Origin: Argyresthia goedartella
Taxonomy: Eukaryota; Arthropoda; Insecta; Lepidoptera; Argyresthiidae
Direction: 5' to 3'
Length of the DNA stretch: 64,000 nt
NCBI GenBank assembly: GCA_949825045.1
Contig: OX463835.1
Span: 24,817,201-24,881,200 of the forward strand
Shown: positions 29,786 to 41,420 of the stretch, in pieces
Layout: every line of letters starts with the position of its first letter
How positions within the stretch are numbered: position 1 is the stretch's first letter
Program-made: the position numbers and the translations under genes
The notes under the pieces: generated by a model
What the model saw: only the letters and a program-made list of their open reading frames with translations
Told to the model about the DNA's origin: nothing
Databases searched by the model: none

Positions 29786-30459
29786 AACGTTTTGTATGTT
29801 GTTTAAAAGGTTTTATTTATTGAGCCAAAGTATGTTTTTATTTATTTAATGTAGTTACTGCAAATAGTATTGCGATCAACTTTTGTAATTAACTTTCTAA
29901 CACGTGTACGGTGCTTTACGCGTATTTTTAGGGTTACCTTAAAAAGAAAAAATATACAAATACATAATGCAAACAATCCCATTACACTGGCAGCGTTACC
30001 GCGCTGCACAGCGAGCGAGATCCTCTGGACCAGCAAAGCCCCAGAGCCATAGTTTAATCAGAATTAGAGCAGTTGTCAAAACCTCGGTCCCTCAAACGAC
30101 GACTCCCAATGTCCTTGTCCTTGTCATTACTTAAATATTGCAGGTAAACTATAGATGTATGGTCTAAATAGAGGGAGAAAAATTTCTTACGATACCACAT
30201 ACAAACTTATAAATTACCTGATTACATACATACACGGAGCATGAAAAACCAATAACTTTGTAATTAACATTTTGCTGTATTACATTAAAATAAAGAAAAA
30301 AAAACCTATTCAGTCCATACCATCTCTTCCCTTGAGCGGTGGTAAGGAACTCTTCGTTTGCGAGCACGAATCGCACTTGACCGTGTATTTCATTTGATGT
30401 ATTTTTACTTGTTTGCCTTTGCGCCTGTAATACAATTGATACAAATTTTATTGGAGAAG
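29786..30459. other. No gene seen
   Basis: No motif or repeat boundary was found; open frames are short and featureless. Confidence 0.4.
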
Positions 30460-30640
30460 TCGAAAAGGTTTAAAACGCCGGTCAAGGGCGGGTCGGATTC
30501 GCACACGAAGAGTTCCGTACCATTTTACAAGAAAACTTAAGCACTTAAAAAAAACAAGAAATATACTTGGATTTGAACCCAGAACATTCGGATTGCGCAA
30601 CTGATATCGAACCAATTGCGTCATCATATTGTTTCGATAA
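30460..30640 (-). mobile_element. tRNA-headed SINE, antisense
   Basis: On the minus strand there is an A-box-like TGACGCAATTGG (about 30625) and a B box GGTTCAAATCC (about 30575). An A/T spacer and the tail segment GGTACGGAACTCTTCGTG...CCGACCCG...GACCGGCGTTTT follow. I recognise that tail as a common lepidopteran repeat module. Confidence 0.55.
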
Positions 30641-31611
30641 GTCACGAAATTTACGATCATGTTTTGAATTATATTGAGATCTAATCTGAGTCTGGCGGCG
30701 CTAGTGTAGTCTTATTAATCTCTGACGCCACCTAGGGCATTATAACGTACAAAAAACAGGCAGCCGTCTCTGTCTAAGCAAGCAGCAAACAGGCCTAACG
30801 CCATCTGTGTCTGGACGACAACGTTAGCTTTGTTCCGGAGCACGATTGTTGTTCGGGATGGCTGGTCTCCTTGTATTATTAGTCTGTGATGATACTTTCC
30901 TTATTGAAGTAGATGTTCAATCAATTCTTTAATTTCTTAATATTAATTTTCTAATAACACGTTCTTTCTTGTCATTTAATTAAACGAAAGTATAAATGAA
31001 ACATTCTCCTTATTTTTCTTTTTATGAGTTGATATAAATAACAATAGACATCCATGTATCCATATTTAAAAATATAACTATAACTTTTAGACCGGCAATT
31101 ATTTTAATCCTGGCATTTAAGTTTTATTACTTTTGGTTGGTTGCTTCATATTCTCATTGATGGGCATGCAGCCTCACAAAGCATTTGGGTTACTCTTACG
31201 TTACGGTAGCGAAACATTAATTTACGTCACGTTTATGTTACTTTTATGATACTAGTAACAACATTTTGGTTTTACCCTTTTTTGGTTTTAACTTTTCACA
31301 ATGTATATGATATAAAACCTTATTGCGTGATTAACTTGTGTAGATAAATAATTATGTTACTTGTATATTCATGTAACTGTATAATTATGTAACTGTATAT
31401 TAACGTAAGTAAATCTAAGAAGAAGAAAAATTAATGTATTTTCAAATTAGGTAAATCCCGCAACAAGGTTTATAATAAAGTGTGTATGTATGATGAGTTT
31501 CAGTCAATTTAAAGTTTATATTTCTTTTAAGAGTATTTAAATATGTAGAAGCTGCTGTAAAAAAAAATACTATATTTTTTTGTACCTATAATATAGTTTC
31601 ACACAGTCCCA
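30641..31611. other. No gene seen; possible upstream intron of the zinc-finger gene
   Basis: A pyrimidine-rich stretch followed by CACACAG at about 31600-31606 could be a splice acceptor just before the zinc-finger frame. No upstream exon could be identified. Confidence 0.3.
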
Positions 31612-33063
31612 ATGTATCTGTGTCAACAGGATCTTGCCGCGTTCCTGCAGACCTCGGTGTGTCGCCCTGGCCGGCTGACGACATGCTTCATTCATTCTAT
31701 CAACATCTCTACACAAGATGATGACACACTGGTGATGACTGCTACTGAAGATGATGATAAATCAGTGGCCAAGGAAGATTTCGAAAATTATATTAAGGCA
31801 GAGGCTTCTACCTTCCAAGAAACTGTCGCTACAATTGAAGACGAGACTTTCGAAGCATTTTGCGACAAAAATATTGTGTCAGAAGAGCCTGGTGATCATC
31901 AAGAGGAAGCCGTAGCGCAAACAAGAAAACAAATTGCCAACAGTGTCACAACTATGAACACACCAAACCCTAGCAATAATGAGTTTACTCGTGAACAAAG
32001 CACCTTCGCTTGCGATTACTGTTATAAAAGGTTTACTTCAAAAACTGTGTTGGAACGTCACATCACTACATATGACGTTCATCCACATAATAATAAAGCT
32101 GTTCCCTTTCCTTGTGTTGATTGTGTTGTTGTGTTGTGTTCAGACGATCAGTGTAGCGAGTGCTCGAACGGACATAGATCACATCAACGCAGCAATATGC
32201 AAACAAATATTGCGGAGAAACATTATCAGCGCAATGTTTGTCATAATCTTAAATCCATTTCAATTAAGCAAAATTTGATATTACACATCACAAATACAGG
32301 CGAGAAACCCTATCAGTGTGAGTTGTGCCATAAATATCTTACAACCAATAGCGGTTTGATCAAGCACATGAGTGCACATACTGGCGAAAAAACATTTCAG
32401 TGTGAGATGTGTCGTAAATCGTTTACTTATAAATGTGATTTGGTCACGCATAGAAGAGTGCATACTGGCGAGAAACCATTTCAGTGTTACGTGTGTCGTA
32501 AATCGTTTGCTGATAAAGGTAATTTGGTTAAGCACATAAGAGTGCATACAGGCGAGAAACCCTACCAGTGTGAGGTATGTCATAAATCATTTGTGCAACT
32601 AGGTAGTTTGTTCAAGCACAGAAGAGTGCATACTGGCGAGAAACCATTTCAGTGTCAGGTGTGTCGTAAATCGTTTACTTGTAAAAGTAATTTGGTCAGG
32701 CACAGAAAAGTACATACTGGCGAGAAACCATTTCAATGTCAGGTATGTCATAAATCATTTGCTCAACAAGGTCAGTTGGTCACGCACAGAAGAGCGCATA
32801 CTGGCGAGAAACCATTTCAGTGTCAGGTGTGTCATAAATCGTTTACTAATAAACGTAATTTGGTCACGCACAGAAGAGCGCATACTGGTGAGAAACCATT
32901 TCAGTGTCAGGTGTGTCGTAAATCGTTTACTAATAAAAGTAGTTTGGTCAGACACAGAATAGTACATACTGGCGAGAAACCATTTCAATATCAGGTATGT
33001 CGTAAATCATTTGCTCAACAGGGTCATTTGGTCACGCCCAGACGAGCGCATATTTGCGAGTAA
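31612..33063 (+). CDS. C2H2 zinc-finger protein, 3' end decaying
   Basis: The 483-codon frame has an acidic N-terminal region (1-130), a degenerate finger at 133-157 and an incomplete one at 210-226. Eight canonical fingers follow at 236-256, 264-284, 292-312, 320-340, 348-368, 376-396, 404-424 and 432-452. Each is CX2CX12HX3H, joined by HTGEKPFQC-type linkers with a 28-residue period. The ninth (460-480) has lost its first Cys (FQYQVC) and first zinc-binding His (TPRRAH). The frame stops at 33061. Products of this type are nuclear DNA-binding proteins, but targets are unknown. It is the only gene here that does not look transposon-derived. ATG 31612 follows an in-frame stop at 31594; a spliced upstream exon is possible. 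Confidence 0.75.
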   Translation: MYLCQQDLAAFLQTSVCRPGRLTTCFIHSINISTQDDDTLVMTATEDDDKSVAKEDFENYIKAEASTFQETVATIEDETFEAFCDKNIVSEEPGDHQEEAVAQTRKQIANSVTTMNTPNPSNNEFTREQSTFACDYCYKRFTSKTVLERHITTYDVHPHNNKAVPFPCVDCVVVLCSDDQCSECSNGHRSHQRSNMQTNIAEKHYQRNVCHNLKSISIKQNLILHITNTGEKPYQCELCHKYLTTNSGLIKHMSAHTGEKTFQCEMCRKSFTYKCDLVTHRRVHTGEKPFQCYVCRKSFADKGNLVKHIRVHTGEKPYQCEVCHKSFVQLGSLFKHRRVHTGEKPFQCQVCRKSFTCKSNLVRHRKVHTGEKPFQCQVCHKSFAQQGQLVTHRRAHTGEKPFQCQVCHKSFTNKRNLVTHRRAHTGEKPFQCQVCRKSFTNKSSLVRHRIVHTGEKPFQYQVCRKSFAQQGHLVTPRRAHICE

Positions 33064-33160
33064 CCATTTCAGTGTTAGGTATGTCGTAAATCGTTTCATG
33101 ATAAAAGTAATTTGGTCAGGCACAGAAGAGTACATACTGGCGAGAAACCTGCCTCACGGT
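33064..33160 (+). pseudogene. Former tenth zinc finger beyond the stop
   Basis: After TAA at 33061 the same frame continues with PFQC, a TAG at 33076, then VCRKSFHDKSNLVRHRRVHT and a linker ending at about 33153. The ancestral array was therefore at least one finger longer, and two nonsense changes now exclude it. Confidence 0.8.
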
Positions 33161-33264
33161 GAGGAGTGCTCACGACATACAAGCCGCAGACAACTTATGA
33201 TTTCATTCATTTTATTTTATTGTATTTTTCTATATAGCCCCTTCATTGAACGAATAATATACAT

Positions 33265-34503
33265 CGTGTTTCCAGCATGTTCTGAAGGCAAAGACTGCCA
33301 AAGAGGCTTGGACACAACTGCATACTGTTTTCGAAGACAGGAGTCTTTACAGACGCGTGGCGTTACTACGTCAACTACACCCATGTGAGTTCTCAAATTT
33401 CACATGTTTGATGTCAATCAGATTATAGCTCTAACCCAGCAACTAGCCGAGATAGGCTGACGATATGCGAGCTATTACTTAGCGAACTCCCGGCGGAATA
33501 CGACACGTTAGTCACGAGCTTAGAAACCGCATGCATCACAAATAAGTTGTCGAGCGAACTAGTAAGAACACGGCTTATACGAGAAGAACATAGAAAAATC
33601 CTTTCCTAGACGACACCAATGAATACAGCATTCAATTCAACTACTAGGAGACCAGTTGTTTGTAGCTTCTGTAAGAAGAAAGGCCATATCAAAGTAAAAT
33701 TCCTCAAGTTGAAAAGATTCAAGATGTAATCTGATGACCAGGACAAGCAGCAAACACTTATGGCTCCAAGTTTCATAGCGAATGATGCTTCATCTTCAGA
33801 CTGGATTGTCGACAGTGGCTCTTCTTCACACATGTCTAAAGATAGCAATTTGTTCCAGGAATTTAAATATCCCAAAAATTTAATAACAATAGCAAACAAT
33901 TCCCCTATACTGAGCCGCAGAGTTGCAAATCTAAGTATGAGCTTTGGCAGCAGTGATGAAAGAAAGTTTTTGGATGTGGTGCATGTTCCATAATTAACTC
34001 GGAATCTTCTGCCTGATAGTAAAATGGCTGAGGAGGGAATGACAGTTATGTTTGATTGGAATGGTTGTTCTATATATGACAGTTGTGAGGTCAAGGGTGA
34101 AGCTGTAAAGCTGTATGCCATCCAGTTTTACAAAAAGACTTATACAGATTGCGTGGGTATGTAGCACAAAAAGAGCAGGGTTCTTCAGCACTCCTGCAAT
34201 CAGTGCAGGAGGCAGGACAGAACGCACACGTTGCTCAAGGTGTTTCTACATTATTGTGGCACAAAATAATGGGGCACCTAATCTGGTACAATATTTGCAA
34301 GCATGCTATGGCAGACCTTGATTTACAGGCAGAAGAGATCAAAAACTGCATCCCAAGCTTCAGGGGAAGCAGGTAGCGAAGGCTTTTCCTAAGGGTGACC
34401 ACCAAGAGATCAGCGGCTAAGCTAGAAGTTGAACACTCCGATGTCTGTGGGCCCATGAAGACGTGCAGCTGGAATGGTGCACTGACTGACGACTACTCTA
34501 GAT
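33265..34503 (+). pseudogene. Ty1/copia gag-protease-integrase start, fragment
   Basis: In successive broken frames the plus strand reads AKEAWTQLHTVFEDRSLYRR (copia Gag). Next come a zinc knuckle CSFCKKKGHIKVKF (last Cys replaced by Phe) and the protease WIVDSGSSSHMSKDSNLF. LWHKIMGHLIWYNICKHAM (pre-integrase domain) and VEHSDVCGPM (start of integrase) follow. Multiple stops and shifts occur. It probably belongs to the same element as 37141-37905 and the LTR at 38529, with material lost and a non-LTR piece inserted between. Confidence 0.85.
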
Positions 34504-34539
34504 AATCCTCAAAGCTTAGTAGAAAAACAAACTGGTCTT

Positions 34540-35530
34540 AATAATAATAATGATTGTTTATTTTCCAGACTATGCCCAGTATAAAATGTCAAAATTAACA
34601 ATAATTATGAATATTATAATAAAAACAAATAACTAACAAACAATATTAAGATGGAAAGCACACACCACACGCGTATAGTACACAGTTACACACCCCACTG
34701 CACTGCACTTTGCCTGGTGGTGCATGATAGTCCCGCCATGTCTGGTGGAGTGGGCTGCCCATCCACTGACGAACGGCGCTCAGGAAGGAGTTACTCTAAC
34801 CCTCGATGCGAGCAAACTCTAACCCGCGGCCCTCGGCGAACATCTCGCTTGCTCTGCACCAGGGCGGCAGGCGATGCAGCGCGCACCACGCGTTGTTGTG
34901 CGCGACGTGCATGCGCCGCATCGCCTCCATCGTGTGCAAGCACAACTCCACTGTATAGACGCTCGTGCAGTAGGACAGGAACAGCTGCCACTTCACCCTG
35001 TCGCTATAGCGCTGGAAGCGAGCTATTTGACTTCCTCGACTCGGTTCAGTGTTCGCCCGTTGAGCTGAAGAGGTATTATTGTGGTGGGCGTATGAGCTGA
35101 TTTGATCACCATATATTCAGATTTATCAGCGTTGTAGTCCATGTTGTGATTCTCGGCTTATTTTTAACAGGTGGCAGTATTCTCATGGCAGCTACAGAAG
35201 GGGCCAGAAGAACCATATCGTCCGCGTACCATATGTTGTTCACGATTGTGCCGTTTACGGAACAACCGACCTTGCTATCATTGAGTTGTTAATTCATCCA
35301 TGTAAATATTGAAGGGGACTGGTGATATAGATTTCCCTTGTCTCTACATCTAGCTTTCCGGTGTGGAGAGTTCCCCTTTCCATCTGGTCACGTTATTCTG
35401 TGTACTGTACCAAGGGTCTAGGATCTTAACTAGTGGTTCTGGTACCCTAAAGTCGCTTAATTTGCTCCACAACAGCTGGTGATTAACACGGTCGAATGCC
35501 TTGCTGAGGTCCGGGCAACAGGCATACACC
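34540..35530 (-). pseudogene. Non-LTR family J3 fragment
   Basis: The antisense strand encodes CPDLSKAFDRVNHQLLW (about 35520), WYSTQNNVTRWKGELS, WYADDMVLLAPS (about 35205), then in another frame FYTVELCLHTMEAMRRMHV-type sequence and AHNNAWCALHRLP. These match the J3 ORF2 at 21331-22452 in order. The (TTA)n tail lies at about 34538-34552. It is 5'-truncated and broken by frameshifts and deletions. Confidence 0.8.
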
Positions 35531-37140
35531 GACATTTTACAACTCTTGTTGTAGTACTTGTAGTACTTAAGATGGTGATCTAAATGAGAAAATATATATG
35601 GAGCAGCCTGAAGGCTTTGTAAAAGACGCAAGGAAAGTATGTATGGGCTTAAGCAAGCAAGTAGGCAGTGGAACACCAAAGTCATGAACTAGTCTTGTGC
35701 CTGCTCGGTCATCGGAGAGAGCTCTCTTTCAGTCAGTGTACTAGTGGAAGTAGACTTTTAGTAGGTACTGGATCATAAGAATACAAATGGAGCTATTACA
35801 TAGGTTATTCTTCCTTTTCGTATGTCCACAAGTGTCCATTACTAAAGAGGAATAAATAGGAATTGAGAGAAAGGTTCTAAGGAGCCTGCAAAATTCATAC
35901 CTATATTAGTAGGGTTGGCAAAAGAGAAAAAAAATAAAATTAAACTTACGAGCTTTTATTGACCGAGCGATTTTATTATCTTATTTTTAGGGCGATATGC
36001 CATTGAAATACTTAGGTAGGTATCTAATGCAGTTCGTCACATGAGGTCACCCACTTATAAACTCAACTACTCATCATGGAACATAAACATTTGTAAGGTA
36101 ATAATACTAATAACAATTACCTAACTAAATAACACGGTTTGTGCTACCTACTTTAACATTTTAAATAGGTATACCTAGTCTGGTATTCATTTACTTACCT
36201 AGTAGACTCCTTGGGATAGTTAAAATAAGAAATGTCTTTTCTGTTTCTATTATTATTCATACAAACAGTACATTACACCATTTTGAAAGTCTAAAACGTA
36301 CACTTTAATAACTATTTACAGTTTATTCTACATTTAGATAAAGTAGGTGACAATTAGATAAGGTAGGTGACAACAAATAAGACGTGGTTTATGCAGGCCC
36401 TCCGTTTGGGCACTGGCCGAACGAGAGTAAACCGGTTTTTTTCAGTGGCAGCACGTACGCGACACAGCGGCCAGTGCTCACTTACAAAAGCGCAGTATGC
36501 TTATAGTAGGTTACCTACGACGGCGTGGTTCTATGAACCTTTGTCTCTGGTCATTTCTCACTCTGTGCCATTATCACGTGAAATAAACAAAAGCACATTC
36601 AAAACATTGTAGTTTTAGGTACCTATTAGTAATTTTAAAGTTCAGACTAACTAAATATACTTAGTAACTATTGACGATCAAAACGACCACAGGCGAGCGA
36701 GACTTCACGCTGTTGCGCGAATTTACTATAAAAATAAAACAAATATTATTGTCTGTAAAGAAATTAGCTATGGATTGCAATTTGTCTCATTATAAAATTA
36801 TCTCTATTTTAAATTTATCTTTATTGCATTACACTTACAAACTATAATTGCCTAGGAAGGCGGTCACTACCTTCAACAGTCAATTGTCCGAAAGACCTAG
36901 TTCGGAGAACAATAGATCATCTGGACTAAATGTTAAGGTTCCTTCCTGTTATTGTGTCGCACTGTGTACAACCGCTCTCGTCATGGCTCCCGAGCGCTAA
37001 AAATAACGAATCTCTCACTCAAGGGATGTCACGTTTTGTAATCGTACTTCGTACATGACTGACACAAGACTAGCATGAACTGCTTTCTAAAAATGAGTAC
37101 TTACAGAGTGTCAGTGAGCCGTGTATGTACATATGAAATA
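35531..37140. other. No gene recognised
   Basis: 1.6 kb between the two copia blocks. It may include unrecognisable copia integrase/RT remains or other insertions. No motif, SINE head or repeat boundary was found. Confidence 0.35.
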
Positions 37141-37905
37141 ATGGCAAGGAACTCACCGCAATAGCTCTATATGTAGATGATTTTTGCATATTTTCTACTG
37201 ATAAATTGTTATAAAGCATCTTGGTTCTTTGAAAAGCTGCTTAGCTATCAAAGTGATCCGTAACAAAGATTCTCTTATTTTGGAATTATCTGTGTATTTT
37301 GCCAAACTATTTTCGAGTTTCGGCATGTCTCAAAGTAAAACCACTTCCACCTATGTTGCTTAATTGTAAATTATTCAAGCCTGAAAATTCTTAAGAAAAT
37401 TCTGATGTAAGTGAATTTAAATACAGGCAATTAATGGGTTGTCTATTGTACTTTTCAGTGTGTACTAGGCCTGCTATTGCTTGCCTGTAGTCAGTTGTCA
37501 CATTCTATAATGGCCATGATAAAAGTCATTTTTAGGAGAAATGATCCTAATGATAGAATGTCTTATACAGGATTCGAAATTAGGCAATAATAATTAACTG
37601 GGAATCCAAAAAGAAAAGATGTGTTGCATTATCGAGCACAGAACCTGAATATATTGCAATAAGTGATGTTTGTAAAAATCTATTATTTTCGCAGAATGTT
37701 TTGACTGAAATAATAAAATCAAAAATGAAATATCACTGTTTATAATGATAACCAAAGTGCTCAAAAATTCAAAGAACATTGTCTTATACGAACGAAACAC
37801 ATAGACATTAGGTAGGTAGGTATCATTTTATAAAAGAATTAATACATAAAAAAAGGTTTACAAAATACGTGCCCACTGATAGCATGATAGCAGATGTACT
37901 TACTT
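37141..37905 (+). pseudogene. Ty1/copia reverse transcriptase C-terminus and RNase H
   Basis: ALYVDDFCIFSTDK gives the copia YVDD box at 37169-37180. KLFSSFGMSQSKTTST and RQLMGCLLYFSVCTRPAIA follow. The RNase H then reads RCVALSSTEPEYIAISDVCK, YNDNQSAQKF, RTKHIDIRYHFIKEL and PTDSMIADVLT. Stops and frameshifts interrupt the reading. About 600 bp downstream lie a polypurine tract and an LTR. Confidence 0.88.
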
Positions 37906-38519
37906 AGCCTTTATGTAGAGTTAAACATTAAAATTTTGTTTATGACCTAAACGTAACGTCGTATTAGTCAATAATAATCGGTAAATCTGCATAACAATAA
38001 CAATTCATGGTAATTAATTTTATTTTATTGTATGACATTAATGAACAAATAATTTATCATGCCTGTAGCATGTAGTTTATACCTAAATTTTAATTTAGAA
38101 TTGTTACAATAGGCATGAATCAGCATGTGAAATTAAATTGTTTTGTCTGAATTTGTAAGGGTTTCAGTAGGCATGCATGACATGTTTTTCGAATGCAAAA
38201 CTGTTTGATATCTTGAATGTTATAATGTTTTGTTTATCTAAGAATACCTATGTTAATTTTTAATATGGCATGTGTAATTGTCTGAGATATAGTCTTTTAA
38301 TATTATTCAGATAGAGCCTAGATATATATATTCAGAGTTCTATGAATGTAATGGATGTAGAGTTACATGTTTTTGTAAAGATAAAAAGTTACTACCTAGA
38401 GTGTTTTGTTTGGCATCACTCTGAAATGTTGTAATTTATTTTGATTATGCGTCATAAATGTAGAGTTACTTTGGAATGTTGTGATTGTTTTTATGTTTAC
38501 AATTTGCAATATAAAGTTT
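37906..38519. other. Copia 3' noncoding region
   Basis: No frame is seen. From 38101 onward it is duplicated in inverted orientation up to 57965, where that copy joins a BEL/Pao fragment. Confidence 0.6.
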
Positions 38520-38528
38520 AAGGGGAAG
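38520..38528 (+). promoter_or_regulatory. Copia polypurine tract
   Basis: AAGGGGAAG lies directly before the LTR start, the expected plus-strand primer for a Ty1/copia element. Confidence 0.75.
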
Positions 38529-38791
38529 TGTTGACAATTGTCTTCTCAAGGAATTTATATTAATCTGTGACAGATGTATCTGTGACACATTTTGATTGTT
38601 TTAATCTGTACTTCCGCTTTGTTGTATCTTCCGGCCCAGGTGCCATGCAAATCTTATAATAATTTTCTATAGTGATTGTCTGTTACTCAATTTAAAAGTC
38701 TTCCTATATTAGTGAATAATATACACGGAGTAATTGAGCGCCTGGTTTATTTTTCATCTCCCATTGCACCCAAAATCTATAATCTGCAACA
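38529..38791 (+). repeat. Ty1/copia LTR (3')
   Basis: The 263-bp LTR starts TGTTGACAATT and ends CTGCAACA, giving TGTTG...CAACA ends. It is preceded by the polypurine tract. The same LTR occurs inverted at 57275-57537. No 5' LTR is present in the window. Confidence 0.85.
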
Positions 38792-39114
38792 ATATTAGTA
38801 TCTTAGAGTTTCACGTAATGGCGTTAGAGATAACGCTAAGCTGTAGCAGGAATTCGTAGTGACGTCATTTTCATTAATCCTTACATTAATCAGAAGAAAT
38901 AAATATATATGAATATGTCTTATGCGTTTGTTCCCTATAGATCCAGTGGCTAGATCCATAATGGATCCATCGAGATTTGACTTTTTCTTTAGATCCAGAT
39001 TTACAAAAATGGATCTAAAGAGAAATTAAGGAGTTAGTATCATCTCGTCTAAAAAGCAACTGGTAGAAGTAAAGAGAATGAGAAAATTAAAATTTTGTTT
39101 GACATCTGTCGCTA

Positions 39115-39190
39115 ATTTTGACAGGTGTCATGATTTTTCACAGGTTTCATAATTTTTGACAGGTGGCATTATTTTGACAGGTGTCATGAA
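39115..39190. repeat. Short tandem repeat, about 18-bp unit
   Basis: There are about four imperfect copies of TTTTGACAGGTGTCATGA. They are also present in the inverted duplicate at about 56875-56955. Confidence 0.7.
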
Positions 39191-39261
39191 GTACAAAAAC
39201 AAAGAAAATGAGTATATGCTTATATGTGTTCACCTACCTAGAGTACTTACGATGTTCTTTA

Positions 39262-41420
39262 CACAGTCAGGTCATAAATTCTGTCACACAATAAAAACTT
39301 TTGAATTTAGAACGCTGGCCACAAAAAAGTTTATTGAATTCGAATTTCGAATTTTTCATGAAAATAAAAATGTGTACTTTTTGGAATTTTACTCATTTTT
39401 AAATATGGAGTGGACACTTAAAGAAGACCGTGTCGCAGTTATTGCGTTGCATCGTTGCGGTTACGCGCCAATTCAGATTTTCGACTAACTGAAAAATTTG
39501 AATATAACCAAAATATTCGTTAATCGTACCATAAAACGATACAATGAAGACTCTAGTATAGATAACAGGTCAAGAAGTGGTTGCCCTCGCTCTGTTAGGA
39601 ATCCAGCAGTGATAAAAGCTTTGAAGGCGCGAATTCAAAGAAATCCCATACGTAAGCAGAAACTGTTGGCCCTTCAGATGGGGTTAAGCAGGACCACGGT
39701 GAAAAGGGTGTTAAATGAAGACTTAGGGCTTAGGGCATATCGAAGAAAAACAGGACATCGTTTGGACGCTCGTTTAATGGACCTGAGACTGAAGAGATCC
39801 CGCGCTTTGTTGAAGCGGTACGCGGGAAAAAAGCATCGGGAAATTCTTTTTTCGGATGAAAAAATTTTCACCGTGGAAGAGAGCTACAACAAACAAAATG
39901 ATAAGGTGTACGCACACAGCAGTGAAGAAGCGAGCAACCGTATTCCGCGTGTCCAACGAGGTCATTTTCCATCCTCGCTCATGGTTTGGTTGGGAGTCTC
40001 TTATTGGGGCTTAACTGAGGTACATTTTTGTGAGAAAGGCGTAAAAACGAATGCAGTTGTGTATCAAAATACAGTCCTCAAGAACCTTGTGGAACCTGTT
40101 TCTCATACCAAGTTTAATAACAGGCACTGGGTATTCCAACAAGATTCTGCGCCAGCTCATAGAGCGAAAAGCACACAAGACTGGCTGGCGGCGCGTGAAA
40201 TCGACTTCATCCGGCACGAAGACTGGCCCTCCTCCAGTCCAGATTTGAGTCCGTTAGATTACAAGATATGGCAACACTTGGAGGAAAAGGAAATGAGGTA
40301 AGTCGCCGAGTATTTTCTACCTTTCACTCTCTCAGGAGACTTCAGTACTTTTTGCCTCGACATACCAAAATCACTCTTGCTCAATCTCTCATTCTACCCC
40401 TCATCGATTACGCTGATGTCTGCTGGGTCAGTGCTAACGAAGAACTACTGAACGAACTCGAACGACTTCAAAATCTCGGGATTCGGTTTATCTTCGGGCT
40501 GCGCAAATACGACCATGTGTCACAACATCGCAGGGAGTTGAAGTGGCTGCCGATTCGTCTTCGTCGGGATTCACACATCCTCAATTTCCTCTACAACATT
40601 TTACGTAATCCACGCTACCCAACTTTCCTACGAGACAGTTTTCAATTTCTTTCTTCCAGCAGACCTCGGAGAACTCACGCAGTTTCCATGCTCACAACTC
40701 CACAGCATAACACCGCTTACTATGAGAACGGGTTTAGAGCCCGGGCTATTCGGTTGTGGAATGCACTCCCCTGCACCATCAGGGACAGTCCTAATCTGAA
40801 TATCTTTAAAAGTCGTGTGAAGAAACATTACCTCTCCCTTTAGAGTTATAGGTAGTATGCATGTAAGTATGTATTAGTATAGTGTATAAAATAGTATTTG
40901 TAGTATACAATAAGTATTTAGTATTTTATTATAGTTATTATTTAATTTATTTTATTTATTATTTTATATATTGTACACATAGGTCTACCCCTGCTCAACC
41001 ATCAACTTTTCCCTTGTTTGCCTGGTTTGCTGGAAGAGATCTCTTATTAGAGATAAGCTCGCCTTTGTACACTTTTTTTATGTAACTCTTGTTTTTTGTA
41101 TGATTTGTGTGCAATAAAGAAATTATGAATTATGAAAAGGCCTGCTCAAAGCCTCATCCTGATTTGGAGTCACTCAAGACATCCTTGATTAAGGCAGCCG
41201 CCGATATTGACATGGACCTCGTTCGTGCTGCGATAGACGACTGGCCGCGCAGAATAAAGGCCTGTATTCAAAATCGCGGGGGTCATTTTGAATAAACTTT
41301 ATTACCATAAGAATCTTTGTTTTATGAAGTTCATTTTGCTATATAAATATTAACATAAATAATAAACATGTCTAAATTATTTCATATTGCACATGTGACA
41401 GAACTTATGACCTGACTATG
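39262..41420 (+). mobile_element. maT (DD37D) mariner, left copy
   Basis: A 27-bp inverted repeat (39262-39288 and 41394-41420, core AGTCAGGTCATAA) is flanked by TA at 39260 and 41421. Without the J1 insertion and its duplication, the element is 1,309 bp. The transposase reads from ATG 39405. An in-frame TAA at 39486 falls in the first helix-turn-helix. FSDEKIFTVEES gives the first Asp, FQQDSAPAHRA the second and SPDLSPLDYKIW the third. Thirty-seven residues separate the second and third, the maT spacing. The C-terminus is displaced to 41138-41295. It is doubly inactivated. Confidence 0.92.
40290..41133 (+). pseudogene. Non-LTR J1 fragment inserted in the maT transposase
   Basis: An 844-bp 5'-truncated J1 3' end starts at codons matching EVSRRVFSTFHSLRRLQYF and runs through PLIDYADVCWVSANEEL and FIFGLRKYDHVSQHRREL to a stop at 40841. 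A 3' untranslated region and an ATTATGA-type tail follow. GAAAAG is duplicated on both sides (40284-40289 and 41134-41139). It is absent from the inverted duplicate, so it arrived after the duplication. Confidence 0.95.

Noticed and set aside
32281..33063. Regular 84-bp repeats that might suggest a CRISPR-like array
   Set aside because: The repeats are zinc-finger codons with conserved Cys and His, in a eukaryotic coding frame.
34651..35100. GC-rich plus-strand 149-codon frame
   Set aside because: It is the shadow of the antisense J3 reverse transcriptase C-terminal domain, which aligns with the 22-kb copy.
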